64,000 bases of DNA from Agrobacterium cavarae (GTDB taxonomy: Bacteria; Pseudomonadota; Alphaproteobacteria; Rhizobiales; Rhizobiaceae). A model generated the notes under the pieces. That model was not told where the DNA came from. It was given only the letters and a program-made list of their open reading frames with translations, and made no database searches. The stretch lies in NCBI RefSeq assembly GCF_004310285.1, contig NZ_SISF01000034.1, positions 201,890-265,889 on the forward strand, in the 5' to 3' direction. This document shows positions 62,740-64,000 of this stretch, one piece after another. A program made the position numbers and the translations under genes. Position 1 is the first letter of the stretch. The number at the start of each line of letters is the position of its first letter.

Positions 62740-63894
62740 ATGCTAGATGCGCCTTACGTTCTTTTTCGTGACGATACGACCGGCACAGTGACGCTGTTTA
62801 CGGAGCCGGAGGAGATTATCGTTGCGCATGAGGCCAGCGACGTCTTTCCAGCGCTTGAAAGAATGCAGGCCGCCAGAGCAAGCAGAAAATATTTAGCCGG
62901 CTATATGTCCTATGAGGCAGGATACCTTTTCGAGCCCAAGCTAAGGCCTCTCGCAGAGCAAGATCGGGCTTGCCCGCTATTGTGCTTCGGTGTGTTTTCG
63001 TCACTATCCAGTGATACGCGTGCGGCATCCAAGCCATTGAAACTTATGGCGCCTGACGATTTTTTGAGCGACCTCACGGCGTCATGGGCCTTTGCCGACT
63101 ACGAGAAACGGTTCAATCGACTGCATCAGCATCTCCGCCAAGGAGATTGTTACCAGGCTAACCTTACCATGCCTGTCACTGGTCGGTGGCATGGCGATCC
63201 GCTTCTCGCCTTCTGGTCTCTGATCGAGCGACAGCCAGTCAAATACGGGGCGCTGGTTCATCTGGACGGCCCTATCATCCTGTCACGCTCGCCGGAACTC
63301 TTCTTCTCCGTCAATGCAGATGGCTGGATCGAGACCCATCCGATGAAGGGTACGGTCAAGCGCGGATCGTCGGCTGATGAGGACGCAGCGATCATTTCGG
63401 ATATGGGCAAGGACGAGAAGACGCTCGCTGAAAACCGCATGATCGTCGATCTGCTGCGCAACGACATTTCGCGGATCACAGAAGTCGGCAGTCTGAATGT
63501 GCCAAAGCTCTTCGAAATCGAGACCTATCCGACCGTGCACCAGATGGTCAGCCATGTGCGCGCAAAGCTCCTGCCGGACATGACTATCGCCGATATTTTT
63601 GCGGCACTCTTTCCGTGCGGCTCGGTGACGGGAGCACCAAAGATGCGGGCGATGGAGATATTGCATGACCTGGAGGTCGGGCCGCGCGACGTCTATTGCG
63701 GCGCGATTGGCATGATTTCACCAAAGGGTGACATGCGGTTTTCGGTCGCGATCCGCACTATCACCCTTTTCGACGATGGGCGCGCGACCTTCAATGTCGG
63801 CGGCGGGATTGTCTTCGATTCCACCGCGCAGTCCGAATATGACGAATGCCTTCTCAAGGCAAAGTTTGCGGCCGGCGACCGAAAGCTCGTCTAA
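62740..63894 (+). CDS. pabB: Aminodeoxychorismate synthase component I
   Basis: A 384-residue chorismate-utilising enzyme that makes 4-amino-4-deoxychorismate for folate. GDCYQANLTMPV, SRSPELFFSV, THPMKGTVKRG, ENRMIVDLLRNDISRI, and FPCGSVTGAPKMRAMEI are the diagnostic motifs; SVTGAPK separates it from most anthranilate synthases only in part, and TrpE is longer, so pabB is preferred. The N-terminal domain is short. No pabA or pabC is seen; the window ends 106 bp later. Confidence 0.9.
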   Translation: MLDAPYVLFRDDTTGTVTLFTEPEEIIVAHEASDVFPALERMQAARASRKYLAGYMSYEAGYLFEPKLRPLAEQDRACPLLCFGVFSSLSSDTRAASKPLKLMAPDDFLSDLTASWAFADYEKRFNRLHQHLRQGDCYQANLTMPVTGRWHGDPLLAFWSLIERQPVKYGALVHLDGPIILSRSPELFFSVNADGWIETHPMKGTVKRGSSADEDAAIISDMGKDEKTLAENRMIVDLLRNDISRITEVGSLNVPKLFEIETYPTVHQMVSHVRAKLLPDMTIADIFAALFPCGSVTGAPKMRAMEILHDLEVGPRDVYCGAIGMISPKGDMRFSVAIRTITLFDDGRATFNVGGGIVFDSTAQSEYDECLLKAKFAAGDRKLV

Positions 63895-64000
63895 GCCTGC
63901 CAACGGCATAAATCTCAGCCGTCATGCAAGTGTCATGGATCGATCTTAGAGACAGATGCCAGGGAGCAGGCTTCTTCACGAACCGGAACACGGTGCGCCC
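63895..64000 (+). other. Window end, possible start of a further gene
   Basis: Two + strand frames are open to the edge, from ATG 63924 and from ATG 63956. Neither has a strong ribosome site and the visible part is too short to classify. Confidence 0.2.

Overview
The window reads as chromosomal DNA of an alphaproteobacterium of the Rhizobiaceae (Agrobacterium/Rhizobium-like). The evidence is the long envelope cluster from rpsB to lpxB with LpxI as UDP-diacylglucosamine hydrolase, an EipB-type envelope protein, an RNase E whose S1 domain is split by a long acidic insertion, GTTC-N7-GTTC LexA boxes, and overall GC-rich coding sequence. No IS element, CRISPR array, rRNA or phage gene was recognised. 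The one tRNA is tRNA-Lys(CTT).

Layout. 0-6.1 kb: a PACE transporter, citrate synthase (gltA), a ComEC-type membrane protein, a glutathione S-transferase and a GFA-family protein. 6.5-10.6 kb: lexA with its operator, a lipoprotein, kdsA and eno. 10.7-14.5 kb: a leftward HIT/GNAT/GDPD/RidA group and eipB. 14.7-28.0 kb: rpsB-tsf-pyrH-frr-uppS-cdsA-rseP-bamA-lpxD-fabZ-lpxA-lpxI-lpxB, which joins translation, UMP kinase, undecaprenyl phosphate and phospholipid precursors, outer-membrane assembly and lipid A synthesis. 28.1-31.1 kb: a LysR/aldo-keto reductase pair and a ureohydrolase-family enzyme. 31.3-40.2 kb: rne, amiC, mrcA and prfB, the last with a programmed +1 frameshift. 40.3-46.3 kb: a looser, more variable stretch with a cysteine hydrolase, NAD kinase, several very small genes (one behind an SOS promoter), an FkbM methyltransferase, tRNA-Lys and a GlsB-like protein. 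46.5-51.8 kb: a DUF3772-MscS channel and a dimethylglycine/sarcosine dehydrogenase-like enzyme. 52.0-57.5 kb: a leftward ppiD-trpD-trpC-moaC-moeA operon. 57.8-58.6 kb: three tiny membrane-protein ORFs behind two near-identical promoter elements. 58.6-63.9 kb: coaD, two cyclophilins, queA, tgt and pabB.

The most interesting signals are regulatory and small. First, two copies of TGAA-N7-TGAA-N7-TTCA-N7-TTCA lie 189 bp apart. Each ends about one helical turn before a -10-like hexamer, and each stands upstream of a very small leftward membrane-protein ORF; I recognise neither the regulator nor the proteins. Second, a 60-residue charged protein has a TTGACA -35 whose paired -10 lies inside a consensus LexA box. 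Other points are the prfB frameshift site, a ureohydrolase with a metal-ligand substitution, a Tgt that has lost most zinc cysteines, structured intergenic regions around rne and between rpsB and tsf, and signs that a conserved rhizobial gene block has been rearranged.

Starts were chosen by Shine-Dalgarno position and family length, and often lie inside the longest open frame. Function calls rest on motif recognition by eye, without database searches.
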